Positions 12,229 to 23,967 of a stretch of 59,555 bases of DNA are shown piece by piece (the stretch's first letter is position 1; each line of letters opens with the position of its first letter). The stretch lies in NCBI GenBank assembly GCA_003427395.1, contig BFEA01000012.1, forward strand, positions 2,268,776 to 2,328,330, in the 5' to 3' direction. Made by a program: the position numbers and the translations under genes. Below the pieces are notes generated by a model that saw only the letters and a list, made by a program, of their open reading frames with translations, was not told where the DNA came from and did no database searches. Source of the DNA: Chara braunii (Eukaryota; Streptophyta; Charophyceae; Charales; Characeae).

Positions 12229-13786
12229 ATTTCTATTATAATAATTTAATTATTATAACATTTTAATTGTAGCTATGAAGAAAAATGAGCATGGAAAAAG
12301 AATCACCAGTGGATAACGAGAAGCAGAGCACTAAGAATGCAAAGATTGCAGAAACAACATGACGAACAAGTAAGAGGAAGAAGAATGCAGAGGAAAGAAG
12401 AAAAACGAAGAAGAAAAAAAAGAGGAAAAACACGTACATGTATTATTGACCTTTTGCTGACTATTGTGGTTGTATCGAATCAAAAGGTAGCCAATTATAC
12501 GACAGTCTTCTTTTTAACTTAAGTGCCTTACCCTCCATTATTCTTAATTTAAATCTCCTTGGAAAAAAAATAGAAATATATAATAAATATGAAAATATTT
12601 ATTATGTGAAGAAAAAAAAGGAAGAACATACAAATTTATCCAAAAACGTACATGACGCTCTTTTCTCTTGATCGTTGACTCCCTTTGTTGTGACCTATTA
12701 CTCAATTATTAGTCCAAAAAATATTAGAGTTGTATAGTATCATATGTGACAAAATAATTGAAAATATATTTTATTTAATTAGTGATAAAAAAACTATTTT
12801 GTTTTATGTTCACTTAACACAAAAATAACTTGAATACCTAAATGCAAAAAATGTTTGAGAAAGTTTTCTTACTTGCACTTCTTAGATCATTAACCCGAGT
12901 TCCCACACATTTTATGTAGTAAATAAAAAAGTGTTGGGGTAAACAAAAGTTCAAGTGTCATAACTTTCATGATTGTTAATTTTCATTTCATTGCAGGAAA
13001 ATTCTACAATAAATAATTAGATGTATTAAAAGTTTCAATATATCAAGAGAAAAGAGGGGCGAAAAAAAAAAAATTATACAAAAAAAAAAAAATCAAATCA
13101 AATGTCTATGATTTTTTTTCTTTTCTGTGACTCACTACTCAACCATTAATATAGGAAGAGTTAGAGTTCGTATAGAATCACATATAGTAAACTCCAGTGG
13201 TGATTACGTGTTTGACCTTATGTTTATTCAACATCGAAATGACTTGATAATTAAACTTAAAAAGCAGTCAAGGAAAATTTGGGATGATTGCAAATTTAAG
13301 GTTGTTATCTCTAGTATCCATACGTTTTATGCAGTAAATAAATAATGCCATATATTGTTTCTTGAGTGAACATAGGGGTGACATACAAATTTATCCCATT
13401 ATACGAATCCTAATCAGACCATCTTATAATGAGCAATTGAAAGGTGAAGTGCAAATTTATTTTTTATCCATCTTTTCTTGACCACAAACATATTCAGCGT
13501 AGTTCGTGAATCCCTATCTCGTATCAATCTATTGACTATTATTAAATAGAAATAAAAATTTTATATTTTGAGAAAAGTAACAACTATAAAATTACGCTAC
13601 CAGCCATACCCCCTTGATCATCCTATTTTCCTTGGCAGCCCGACCGTGCATATATCAGGGAAGATCCCATAAAAAAAAAACTATGTTATACAGAAAAATA
13701 AATTGAACAACATTTGTCTTAATGTCACATCAATTTTTTATTAAATTTTAAATTAAAAAAATAAAAAATAAATTTTATTTACCTAT

Positions 13787-13818
<32 letters not shown>

Positions 13819-14093
13819 GCTCGGCCGAACAAGTGGTTCCGGGTTACTCTAGTAGCCTAGCTATAAAATGAATTACAATCAAGTCCACATATGTATTTCA
13901 AGTTAGAGAAGATGTTTTTATTTATTTTTTCCGTGTTGAATGATTCCACATACATAGTTATCATTTTTCATTAGGGGAAAATGACAACTATACTTGAATA
14001 AAATTAACAACTGTAAAATGAAGTGCAATTGAGTGTAATCCCTTTGAGAAAGAAAAATGGCATGAGAAGTTGTTATGGTATGGTGCAGCCTTG
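12229..14093. other. AT-rich interval, no gene recognised
   Basis: Contains homopolymer A tracts near 13061-13091 and a T run of about 30 at 13787-13817. The 61-aa frame at 12337 is lysine/arginine low complexity. I see no support for a gene. Confidence 0.5.
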
Positions 14094-14282
14094 GACAGGG
14101 GTAAGTTGTACCTCACACCCCCCTATCCTGACGTGGGGGTTCGTGAGAGGTATGGCTGGTGCACTCAGCCGGAGCAGCGAAAGCTCCACCACGAAGAAGT
14201 CCTGTACAAATTCTACATGACGTGGCCGGGAGGGTCCCCCTGTGGGACCGATGCGCTTGACAACTGGATGAGGGCTGTTCAC
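14094..14282. repeat. hairpin-bearing dispersed repeat, copy 2
   Basis: Second copy of the block at 7563-7760. The first stem here is GGGGTA-agttg-TACCTC, so an A-U pair of copy 1 is replaced by a G-U wobble. In the second stem one A-U pair likewise becomes U-G. The last stem, GGTCC-ccctgtg-GGACC, is unchanged although its loop has diverged. Confidence 0.7.
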
Positions 14283-14627
14283 TTCAAAAACACCCTTACC
14301 TCCCCTCCAACTTCAATGTTCACTATTGTGTTTCTTCCCCGTTGAATGATTATGTGTTTGTCATGTGAAGTTGAATTGAAAAAATTCTCGAAATACAAAT
14401 GGTTGTTATATCTTTTGTTTTTTTTTATGTCTTGTCTTGTGAAGTATCCTCGAATAATATTTGAACTTGAATGACGAAAAGTGGTTTGACATTCATTCAT
14501 GTTGCCAAGGGGAGATAATATGAGAGGATATTATTGTGGTAGGAGAAATGGGTTAAGCCCTGGTTCCCCTAGACCCTTCACTCCTCGTTAATTTTTACGT
14601 TAGTATGATTTTTTTTAATTTTTTTTT

Positions 14628-14951
14628 GTCTTTAGTGTAAGAGTTGTTATGGTCACCTTGAAAATCTTCAAAGACTTCTATGACACCTTGTCATTGAAGT
14701 TGTAGTAGATAAAAATGTGGTTAGGGTAAGGAACTATGTCCTTGCCCCATTAACAATCCCCCGCCTACCCCCAAACTATTGTGTTTTTTTTCTTTGTCTT
14801 TAGTGTATGAGTTGTTATGGTCGCCTTGAAAGTCTTCAAAGACTTTTATGACAACTTGTCATTCAAGTTGTAGTAGAGAAAAATGTAGTTAGGATAAGGG
14901 ACTGTTCCCTTGCCCCATTAACAATCCCCCTTCTACCCCCAAACTATTGTG
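14628..14951. repeat. 168-bp tandem duplication
   Basis: Copies at 14628-14795 and 14796-14951 share GTCTTTAGTGTA, GAGTTGTTATGG, TCTTCAAAGACTT and CCCCATTAACAATCCCC, with the same poly-T spacer. Each copy contains a small palindrome of the AAAGTC-ttcaaa-GACTTT type. No coding content. Confidence 0.85.
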
Positions 14952-15172
14952 TATAATATATGTCATTCCTAATCATCCTAATGCATATATATATTTAAGG
15001 AGAGATGTCATGAGGATATATTTTTTTGTGGTTTTGTACGCTTAGGGATACTTATGAGGGAGAAGGAGTGTAAGTTAGTCGTGAGGAGAGGTAGGTTATG
15101 CATTTGTGACTGCAATATTGTTGTATGTTTTGTGAATGCATACATAGAAAAATGTTATGACAAAGGAAGTCG

Positions 15173-16393
15173 ATGGGGTGGGGGATGTTGCATGAGCATC
15201 CAGGCGTTCCACGTATGCAGTGGCCGAGGTTCTCCGATCAGTCGATTACAGGTGGGAGAGTTTATATGGGCGTTGTGGGGGACGATGCTAGAGCGACGAT
15301 GCAAAGTTCGAATATGGACGTCAACATTCGCGGGGAGGCGGAGACACAAAGAGGGGGCTTTGGCGGGGGAAGTGCCCCCCGCACTGTCGCATCGCCCGAT
15401 CGCATTGATTTCTCAATGCTGGCAATGGAAGATGGGGACTGTCGGCGGCCCTCCCCCAACGCAGGAGCGCACGACGTGTGGAATGGTCCTGTGGAGGACA
15501 TTGCCGGGACGCAGACAACGACGGATGGTGATGGACAGTCCGTGCAGGGGATAGCGACTGCAGGTACGGGGGAGACATGAGAAGGTGGTAAGAAAACGGC
15601 AATAGCGAGCAATGCCGGTCTGGTTGGAGAGTCTGCCGAGAAAGGAAAGAGTCGGGGCGACAATTGGAGGTTCGATGAAACGTTGGAGCTACTGCAATGC
15701 CTCGCGGAAGAGGATGCTATGCACGTCAACAGACGGAGAAGGCAGCAGATGAAGGGAAAGAAAGAGATATGAGTGGGTGGTGTCGAAGATGGTGCAACAA
15801 GGCTTGGCGAAAAGGCGTGTAGGGGAGTGCAAGAGAAAGTCTTACTTTCTTGTGGACCAGGCGAAGAAGATCAGGGACTTCCATAACCGGTTGGGCGAGC
15901 GGATCTACTGGAACATGGAGAAACATGAGAGAAAGCAGGCCGGGTTGCCCCTGCATTATGAGCGGCAATGTTGGGATGCGATTCAGTGGAAGTTGGGGAA
16001 GTCTTTCAGGCCTTGCGACCAAGTGGGGAGCTCTGTTGATGTTCTTGGAGGTGCCACCAGCGCTGTTACATCGAATGTTGAAGGGGGGGGGGGGGGGGGT
16101 GAGCGAGGGAACTGTGTCACGTAGGCGAGCGAGAGTGGCTTGTCGGAGGAGTCCAAGTACCAGCATACCGGAGGAGGAAGTCGACGCAGTAGGTCGGACT
16201 CCCCGGCTGCAGGTGGAGAGAGACGAAACCATGTCCGACATCATGATGACGTTGGCGGATTCGAACAAACAAACTGCAAAAATGCTTGCGAGAACTTTTG
16301 TTAACTGCTTTGGAGGGGTTGAACAAGACGATGGTCGGTGGCAATAGCGCCTTGCTCCAATACTTCGCCATGCTGACGGGGTCCTTGGCTTGA
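15173..16393 (+). pseudogene. Myb/SANT-like (trihelix-type) transposon protein, frameshifted
   Basis: The + strand frames read, in order: a low-complexity leader from ATG 15173, a tryptophan-led helix (NWRFDETLELLQCLAEED, from about 15659), a second helix starting YEWVVSKMVQQGL (15768), a third region (KRKSYFLVDQAKKIRDFHNR) and a tail containing DETMSDIMMTLADSNKQTAK. This layout matches Myb/SANT-like DNA-binding proteins that accompany PIF/Harbinger transposases and help them bind the element ends. Lesions: a TGA at 15578, a frame change of one base near 15767, and another in a 17-base G run at 16083-16099. Introns could explain some of these, but the G run looks like slippage or an assembly artefact. 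The DNA-binding role comes from the family. Confidence 0.6.
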
Positions 16394-16452
16394 CGTTCTG
16401 CACACGATTCCAATGGCGGCGGGGCGAACGTGGACCGGATAGGAGCGAGGAG

Positions 16453-16520
16453 AGTCGACCACATGAGCAATGACGTCAACACACTGAGTCAACCACATGA
16501 GCAATGACGTCAACACAGTG
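16453..16520. repeat. 34-bp tandem duplication with TGACGTCA palindrome
   Basis: Two adjacent copies share CCACATGAGCAATGACGTCA, and each contains the TGACGTCA palindrome. It lies just after the Myb-like frame. Confidence 0.85.
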
Positions 16521-16835
16521 ATTTGAGTATTGCAATGCGGCTGGTGGAGATGGTCGATCCCACCACGAGATGCCAACATGTGAGAGACATCAACTGCGAC
16601 ACTGACGCCGTTGGCATGGCGCCTTCCATCGTTTTCATGTCTTCTCCCCTGGTGGTTAGCGAGTGTGTTGTTTGGTTGTAATGTGCAAGTTTTTTTTTTT
16701 TTTTTTGGTTTTCGTTTGTCATTCTGTGCTTGCAGGATTCCCTTCGCCATGAAACCCATTTCTTCCCCTGCGAAAATTCCTCTCGAGAAAGTCCCGAATA
16801 TGGTTGGAGACTTCGCACTCATGCATTGCTGAATA

Positions 16836-17087
16836 ATAGAGAACGCGCACGAGCTCGCAAGAAAGAGAGGGGTTTTATTTGAGTGTGTGCACACAATGGT
16901 TGCGGAGCGGAGGCGAATGCGCGACGATGTTGATGACATGAACTTAAGGGAGGTCGTCACCGCATCCGAGTCCAAGCTGACGAATGTCGAGCGCCTTGTT
17001 GCAGAGCTGCAAGACGAGGCCGACCGCCTCCATGCACGGGATCTCGTAATGGAGAAGGAGGTTCGCAAGGACCAGGAGGGGGGGTGA
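16836..17087 (+). CDS. short charged helical protein, unrecognised
   Basis: An open frame rich in Glu, Arg, Asp and Leu. It includes KLTNVERLVAELQDEADRLH, which has heptad-like spacing and would form a coiled coil. The open frame runs from after the TGA at 16830; the first ATG inside is at 16887. The frame upstream (about 16750-16829, KIPLEKVPNMVGDFALMHC) is in phase across that single TGA, so the protein may once have been longer. It lies inside the Harbinger-like island, downstream of the Myb-like gene. I do not recognise a family, and it may be an accessory reading frame of the transposon or a chance frame. Confidence 0.3.
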   Translation: MENAHELARKRGVLFECVHTMVAERRRMRDDVDDMNLREVVTASESKLTNVERLVAELQDEADRLHARDLVMEKEVRKDQEGG

Positions 17088-17099
17088 AAGATATTAACG

Positions 17100-19351
17100 T
17101 CAATGGTTCCATCTTCTCCGATGAAGCTCCAGTTCACTCCCATGGCCGGAGGACAGTTGGTGGTGCGGTCGTTCATGGACGACCATGCTCAAATCTGAGG
17201 AGATCTCCGGATACCAACCGCCGTGAGATCGCCTAGATTGTTGAACGTTTATGTCGGACAGTCGCGGGGGATGCATACTCGTCCACCGGTGGGATGGCGG
17301 GGGGAAGTGGGAGATGCAATCGCCGTAGTCTGCTTGTGAAAAAGGTCTGACGTGGTTGTTTTGGTTGCGGTCTTGTAGTAGTTGGGGGGGGGGGGGGGGA
17401 CTCACCATTGCTGACGCAACAACCGGTGTGGAATTTGAAATCATGTCACTGTCAACTTCGTCATGTCATTTACATTTTTGAAATCGCGTGAAACATTTTA
17501 CATCGTTTGTGTGTCGCTGTCATGTCATTGTCATTCGAGAAGTGATGTGTGGCGCACAAGAGGTCATGCATGTGTGAACGTCATGTCACTCTCATTTTTT
17601 AAATTGTGTGGAATGTTTTTTATTTCATATTTGTATGTGTATTTCTTCTATTTTTATTATTTTTCCTGATATGTGTTCTTTTGTTTTCATGTCATTTCAT
17701 ACCACACTGGAATGTTGTTGGGTTTTTTTGTCGTCTACCATGCAATGTTAACGACGCGCGGACGGTTAAAGTGACGAAAAATTAACCAAAAACAATGGAA
17801 CCCTGTTGTGGATCCCCCCTTCCCCCCCCCCGCCCCCCCCGTCATTGTACAACCGTGTGTCTTGACGGTATGTATTTCGTCGACACAATGAATGAATGTC
17901 ATATGTGCACGACTTGTCTCGATCATCATTATGTTTTTGAAATTGTCGAGTAAATCATTGGTGGTTACCGACCTGTCGTGTCCAGATATCGAACAATTGC
18001 GATATTCGGTTTGTTTCTGTTTTGTATTGATTTATATATATTTTTTAATTTTTAGTTTTCCTCCACCACCGTTTCCACGTGTCACTGTCGCGCCCAGTCT
18101 CACGCCCACAGGCCACCACCTATATAGACAGTGAGAGGTGTTGTTCGCCCCGTAATTCCAGCGGACCGGTGATGAGAAGGTGACGCTGAACTGGGTTTGT
18201 GCACACCAGGCGCTATGAGCAGCGATACGGTGAATTTGTGTGCTCACTTGAAGGACTGTTTCTCTCCAGTGTGATGCACGCCGTACCCGGCAGTTGAGAT
18301 GCCAAATGGTGGAGATGGTTTCATGTCCGTCTTGCAAAAGGTGTGCATGGTGGACGTCGGGGACACGCTCGCAGTTCACAGCGTGTGTCCCGAGCGCGAT
18401 GGCAGGTGCAAGTGGTGGAAGGGAACTTCGTCGTTGAGGAGGTCGAAATCTTCGTTGAGGAATGGCGGACACCATGTCTGCTTGCAGGTGATTGCGCATC
18501 ACGAGGGTTGGTATATGACAGGCGCAAACTGGGAATCAGTAAAGGGTCGTGCTCTGCGAATCCTCGTTTTTGCCGTTATGGAACGTTTTGCATGACATTA
18601 CTTGTGTCATAGGTGGATCATTTCTTTGGAAGAGGACTACTCATATATGTTTTTGGAGGGAAGGAAGGAGTGCAAGATGCCGTATACAAGCCGATGATCA
18701 GAGGGCTGGCTGGCGGAGAAGACATTCGACAGGAGAGAATAGAGGACAATGCCTACAGTGGAGTGGGATCGTGACCATTCCCAATCCAGCTTAGAGGATC
18801 GACAGAAGCGCGGGACCGTTGACATACATAGATATTGAAGGGGTTGTGCACGGGGTCATCGATTACCGGGTGGATTAACTGATTGATTAATTGGTTGATT
18901 GATTGATTGGCGGGGAAGGGGTCATCCATCAATGTTTTATGTCGCGTGTGTGACACAGTAACACGCAGCAACAGAAAGAAAAAAGCAGACAGTGACCCGA
19001 ACATGGAAAAGCAAAACGCATGGACAATAATGTTATTTTTTTTGAACAACCATTGGACACAATTGCCGATACAATTTGAACTTCAACATGGAATGGGGTC
19101 TCTCTCTCCATACACATATCTATACATATCAGCACCTGATTTGCAGTGATATCTATTTGCATACACATATATCTATCGCGTGAGGCCATTGGCCCGCCCG
19201 CGGAAAACACGGTCGACGTGCGACACACAGCGGATTGAAGCAAAGCGAATGTCCTCGCCCTCTTTGAAACGCTGGCGATGAGAGAGGTTGGGATTGTGCC
19301 CCCCTTCGTCTTCTTCGTCGCGGTCATTGCCTCCCACTGCTTCTTTTGGGG
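17100..19351. other. interior of the Harbinger-like island, no gene assigned
   Basis: GC-rich sequence with homopolymers (16 G at 17384-17399; C tracts at 17822-17840) and a GATTGATT microsatellite near 18880-18910. Frames of about 90-156 aa exist on both strands around 18032-18612, but none shows a motif I know. The - strand frame below 19351 continues in phase with the transposase and may be its decayed carboxy-terminal tail. Confidence 0.45.
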
Positions 19352-20623
19352 TCAGTGGTCCCGCACATGTTTCCCCTCCCCTGACTCGTGAAGAAGCACA
19401 TCCTCGTTAATATGAAAAATCTCGTCAATAATGAGATTGTGAAGTATGCAACAGGTCAGGAACCGTTTGCAGATGTTTTTCATGTTAGGGATGCGTCACC
19501 ACCCGAAACAACGCCACATGCCTTTTAACCTCCCGAAGCATCTTTCGATGCTTGCACGCAGAGCCGACAACTTCGTGTCGAATGCAGATTCCGCTGCATT
19601 GCGTGCATTGCCCCCGAAAGGGGTTATCAACCATAGCAACAAAAGAAATTCGGCGTTACCTAAGACGTACCTCCTGATCATTGTCCCATCACATAGCACG
19701 TTCGTTCGTCTGCCGAACAGCTCCCTCCCCTCCTCCACACGATTACCAGCGTCTGAAAGTCGCCAAACGCGCGAGTCCTGCACGGAGCCAGGGGCCCCCC
19801 CACACACATCGAGAATTCCGAGATTTTCATTGCACACGACTTGAGCGACGATTGGGTATTGCATTGTTTTATCGTAGTACGACTCCGCCTCCCCTCCACG
19901 TGGCTTGTTCATGTAGATATGGGTAAAATCAACAAGCTCGATACAGTCGGGGAATCCTCTCACCTCGAAGTAGTCAAGCATTGTTTGCAGACATGCCCCG
20001 TTGAACCACTGCACTTTGTCCCCGTACTCGCTCATGAGGGCTTAGGAAACATCATCAGTGCATCGGACAACGATGTGAAGACCAATGCCAAAGTCGTTTC
20101 CGCACTGATGGTAATATACATCAGTCACTCATCTATAAAGAGCGAATGCGAACTTTAAGTTCGTTGTCAATGGCGCATGCCATGGGGTGACTTGTATTTG
20201 GATGTGCGGAGCCATGCGGGCCAAAACGAGGATGAACGCCAGTTTCGTGAGCCTCATGTATGACCGAAACTTCTCGTCGTGCTCCACACCCTCCACGAGT
20301 AGCTCCTCCCATGTCCCCCCAACACGCGGGTGCACCCGAAAACGACACTGACAGTGGATTCTCAAATGTCGACCTCTCCCGTGGCCTGGCCTGCGTGCCT
20401 CCTCTACCGCCAAAATGAACGTTGTTGCAGATATTGTGTACACACCAACAAGGTTCGTTGCCACGTGGAGGACAAGAAGCGCAAGCATGAATGTCACGTA
20501 TTGCCTCATCCTTAGCCATCGCACAGTAGCCACGCACATCAACACCACTTCGGTCAGTGACATCTCCACAAGTGCGAACGACATGGCTGTGTGTATGTCT
20601 GTGCCTTTGCATCCCACTCCCAC
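19352..20623 (-). pseudogene. PIF/Harbinger DDE transposase with three in-frame stops
   Basis: One - strand frame runs from about 20623 to the stop at 19352-19354 and is interrupted by only three in-frame stops: a TGA just after ALYR (about 20129), a TAA shortly before MSEYG (about 20042), and a TGA after RCFGW (19496). The amino-terminal part has the usual helical lead-in (GGTWEELL, then FRSYMRLTKLAF). The catalytic domain is clear: GFPDCIELVDFTH gives the first Asp, GSVQDSRVW the second and IERCFGRLKG the Glu. These are residues 36, 87 and 164 counted from Met at 20035. The expected tail, CCILHNLIIDE, lies past the third stop. Such enzymes cut and paste the element at TWA targets. One position usually GD(S/A)GY reads GNAEF here. 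Few lesions imply fairly recent inactivation. Confidence 0.85.
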
Positions 20624-20960
20624 CTCAGAAAGTTGTCCACGTCTACCTTCGTCTTTTGCGGCACAAAGTCTATGGTGGAAGCAACGCCTTGTCCAGAGTA
20701 CCTCATGTCACCAGCAACGCATCATCACGACATCCACGCATGTGTTTCCATTGAGGCAGGTGACCCAACCATCTGCGCCCCGTTTTCGAAAATTTGTACG
20801 GGACCGACCGAACAACGACTTGAGGGTCGGCCGAGTAGTCCAGTGAGACAGGGTGCTAGTAGGACAAGTTCTGCTCTACCCAAGTCCACCGCAGATGCCG
20901 TGTCACCCACTTCAGGAGGCCAGGCCATACGGTGGTCCACATGAGCGTTCGTCACCGTGG

Positions 20961-23521
20961 AAGGTCAAAAAAATATGTCGCAATACTTGGGAAAGACTCG
21001 CGGAGCCCGCTCGTGTGGGGTCCGAGTTTGCTTTTCTGCCCCGTCCGACCCGTCGTCTTCCTTTTAAAGACTTTTTTTTTCTCTTTTTGTGTATTAATGG
21101 ATCAACGCTTTATATTTATGAAGATTGTATACTTTCAAAACTATTATATTATTTTTTTGCAAATCATTTAAATTATAATAAATGTTTAAAAATTATCTTA
21201 AGTTCGTCTTCAAACTTTCATTCATTTTGATACCCACATTCTGTAGATGAGCTTGTAAGCAAAAAAAAAGTGAATCTTCTTGGACAAAGTTTAAAAGGTT
21301 CTTTAATAGTTGGTTTTGAATAACTTAGGAGGATATGACAAAGAAACAATGAATAAAAGAGTGATTGGTTGAAGGAGGTTTATAGTCGTTAAAGATATAA
21401 CGAGTAAGATTAATGTGTTGACTCCGTTAGCGTCTGAATTATGTTTGCATGTATTTCGTATACAAGGTGTAAAACAAATTCTCTGATAATGTTTACAATG
21501 TGCAAGATTTATAAAATTTTGTTTGTTAATTTCGCATTTATAAAATCGTCCATCACCTGCATATGATCGTAAGCCTAAAACATATTATATGTTAAATATG
21601 ATACCCACTAAAGCATGCAAAAACACGGCTATGAAATAAAAATTGACGTTTTAGTATAACTGGCCGAACAAAAGAATCTTATGCTATATTCGAAAAACTT
21701 AGGTTGCTCTTAGAGCTACCTTGCTAACTTAGGTGTCTGATCTAACATAAAAATAACGGTCCACTTCCCTTCTATATATATTTAGTATTAAACAATTATA
21801 TCCACAGTCGGAATCAAAACCCTTACCGAACAACGTAAGATAACTTTCGAACAGGGAGCTCAAGGTTGTTATCTACCATTTCGACTTTGCTTAAATGATA
21901 GCCCACCACGGAGGTTTGACGACAATTTCGTGACTAATATACGTTTGCAGAAAACTTTAAGCGATTCATAAATGTCTCATGTAGCCCTAAAACCTTATGC
22001 TTGTTCGTCACAAACGTATATATAAGTTAAAAAAGAATTGCATATGAAATATTTAATGCCGACTAGATGAACGTACGACTTTGGTTTGATTGTTTAGTGG
22101 ACACAATTAATATTTGTCTCATGTTGAGAAGTTAACTCCTTGAAATTTGTAGGAGATTAAGTTGAGTATGAGATGAAATTAAATTTTGTTTCTTTGTTCA
22201 ATTGTTTGCTTATCCTCTTACCGAGTATAAACTTTATACTATTGTATGACATCAGTGAAAAAAACATTGAACTGTGGGTATAGAGGTGAGGATCGATGTT
22301 CGTGACACTAGTTCTCTACTTAAGCAACTAGTATTGGCAGCGTTTTTGTCATGATAACGATTTGCATCAATATTTTTCGACTAAGAATTGGGTTACAAAT
22401 TCAATATTTTAAGGTTAGTCACCAACCTTTTCATTTGATTTTAGTAAGTCAGGTCTTAAAATATATTATATGTAAAGAATTGTATCCAAATACTGTAGTC
22501 AGGACTACACAGTTATACCCTCATCGTCCCTCGCACCAGTTTTATGAAATGACATTTTGATTCAAAGCTTTACCCACCTAACCAAAACAATTTGGGCATA
22601 TAAGTAGCAGTAGGAAGGCATAAAAAATATATATTTTTTATCATTAATATTTATTTGTCATACATTTTTATTTAATTTATTTAAAAAAAATTATCGAACT
22701 GATTAACACTCAGTCTTTGTTCTTTTATTTTTTTTTACAGAGTTTTTCACAGTCCTTAACCACTCGTTCACATAAACTTACATAATGCTCTTACCGGTAC
22801 ATGTCGTAAGAGCACTTGGCTTAAGGCTTGAGCCGGTTGCAAATGTGGCATGCCACTGTGAAGAGGCTTAGTCGCAAGCTCGTAAGGATTGAAATATAGC
22901 TTCGTCAACTTATGTCTCGTGTGAACTGTTGGTTTTGATTGTCGATGTTATCATCGAATTGATCAACCATAATAATGCAAAGTTATTTTGTTCATTGGAA
23001 CCCCTGACGATTTGAAATTTGGTCTTTTGTCGACAGTGCATGGATGTAGTATTTTATCTTAATCTGATTAGAAAAAACTATAATCACAATAAGGTCATTT
23101 GGTCATATTTTATATGTGATTAAATTGGTTGGGCTCACAAGGATTAACATTTCAGTTATGCATGCAAGGGTAATTCAAGAGCTCATAATTTTGATCGCCA
23201 CCGATTGCTCAGGCCACACTAGGTGCCTACCAAATAAGGTTCGCTAGCTCCTCTTGGCGGTATCGGTAGGGTCTTGAGCCATCGCTGGTGTGCGTGTGTG
23301 AGGGGGTGGGCGATGTTGTTTATGGTGGGTGAGAGAGTGTTGGCCTTAGACACTGGTGTTACTGGATGGGGGAAGGGGAAGTAGATGAGAGGCGCAACTA
23401 CTGGCAAAATGCTCGATATTTGCATTAGCTGGTCCACCTCAATGGCGGCCCCGCCCTACTCGCTGATCACTGCAGATTGGGGCGGGCGACAACATGTATC
23501 CTCTTGATTGTAAGAGGTAGC
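20961..23521. other. AT-rich interval, nothing recognisable
   Basis: Composition drops sharply to AT-rich after about 21060. Only short frames without domains occur. I see no RNA gene, repeat or transposon end that I can support. Confidence 0.5.
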
Positions 23522-23602
23522 TATGCTTGCAGGGGTCCTGTATATAGATGTAGGACTAGTGGTAGGTAGGTAGAAAAGACGTGAATTTGACAGAAGAATA
23601 TA
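23522..23602 (+). repeat. 85-bp dispersed repeat, copy 1
   Basis: Begins TATGCTTGCAGGGGTCC, continues with TATATAGATGTAGGACTAGT and GGTAGGTAGGTAG, and ends GACAGAAGAATATA. Related blocks occur at 34408-34487 (inverted), 55599-55684 and, in part, 33843-33893. The TATA-like centre and GAAGAATATA end are shared. It directly abuts the MITE at 23609. Confidence 0.75.
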
Positions 23603-23608
23603 ACTTGG

Positions 23609-23967
23609 TTAAACCACCAACACTTGGCCCCAGTTATCAGCCACCAAAAAAAATAGAGTAAGCCAAAGCTGGTGTACTCAACAATTAGTGAAAAGCTGAT
23701 CCGAAGCACAGGTCCGTGCACACCCGAAGCCCCTCCTCAAGCCCCTTTCTGGGCGGTTGGCCGCTGTGAAAATTCGGGCAACCTTGATTCAGATCTGCCA
23801 CCCTGCCAGACCACAGCCCGAGGGCTGCAAATAGCTGGGAAACTAGTGAAGAATTGCCCCCCGAAGTGGATAGTGCAAGTGCACTACAAAAATTGGGGGC
23901 TGTACCGTGTGAAGCCCTGCCCATGGAGGCAGCAAAGCTATTCCAGCTGGTCCAAATGGCTGGTTTA
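23609..23967. mobile_element. diverged TTAA-type MITE
   Basis: The left end TTAAACCACCAACACTTGG closely resembles the ends of the perfect MITE at 50754-50962. The right end, AGCTGGTCCAAATGGCTGG followed by TTTA, is an imperfect inverted match. The interior of about 310 bp is unrelated to the 50-kb copy. Non-autonomous DNA element, boundaries approximate on the right. Confidence 0.55.

Larger units (their letters stand above)
15050..20960. mobile_element. PIF/Harbinger-type DNA transposon, decayed
   Basis: This GC-rich island lies between AT-rich flanks and carries the two gene types typical of PIF/Harbinger elements: a Myb/SANT-like DNA-binding protein (15173-16393, + strand) and a DDE transposase (19352-20623, - strand). 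The two converge, separated by about 3 kb of unassigned GC-rich sequence. The boundaries given follow the composition change and are approximate. I could not identify terminal inverted repeats or the expected 3-bp TWA target duplication by eye. Both genes carry stops or frameshifts, so this copy cannot be autonomous as it stands. Superfamily assignment rests on the transposase motifs. Confidence 0.7.

Noticed and set aside
15262-15729. 155-aa - strand open frame
   Set aside because: It lies opposite the Myb/SANT-like frame and is proline/serine-rich, as expected from the complement of that coding sequence.
16301-17176. 291-aa - strand open frame, one of the longest in the window
   Set aside because: It spans the end of the Myb-like gene, a poly-T tract read as lysines and the complement of the coiled-coil frame. 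No domain is present and the composition follows the other strand.
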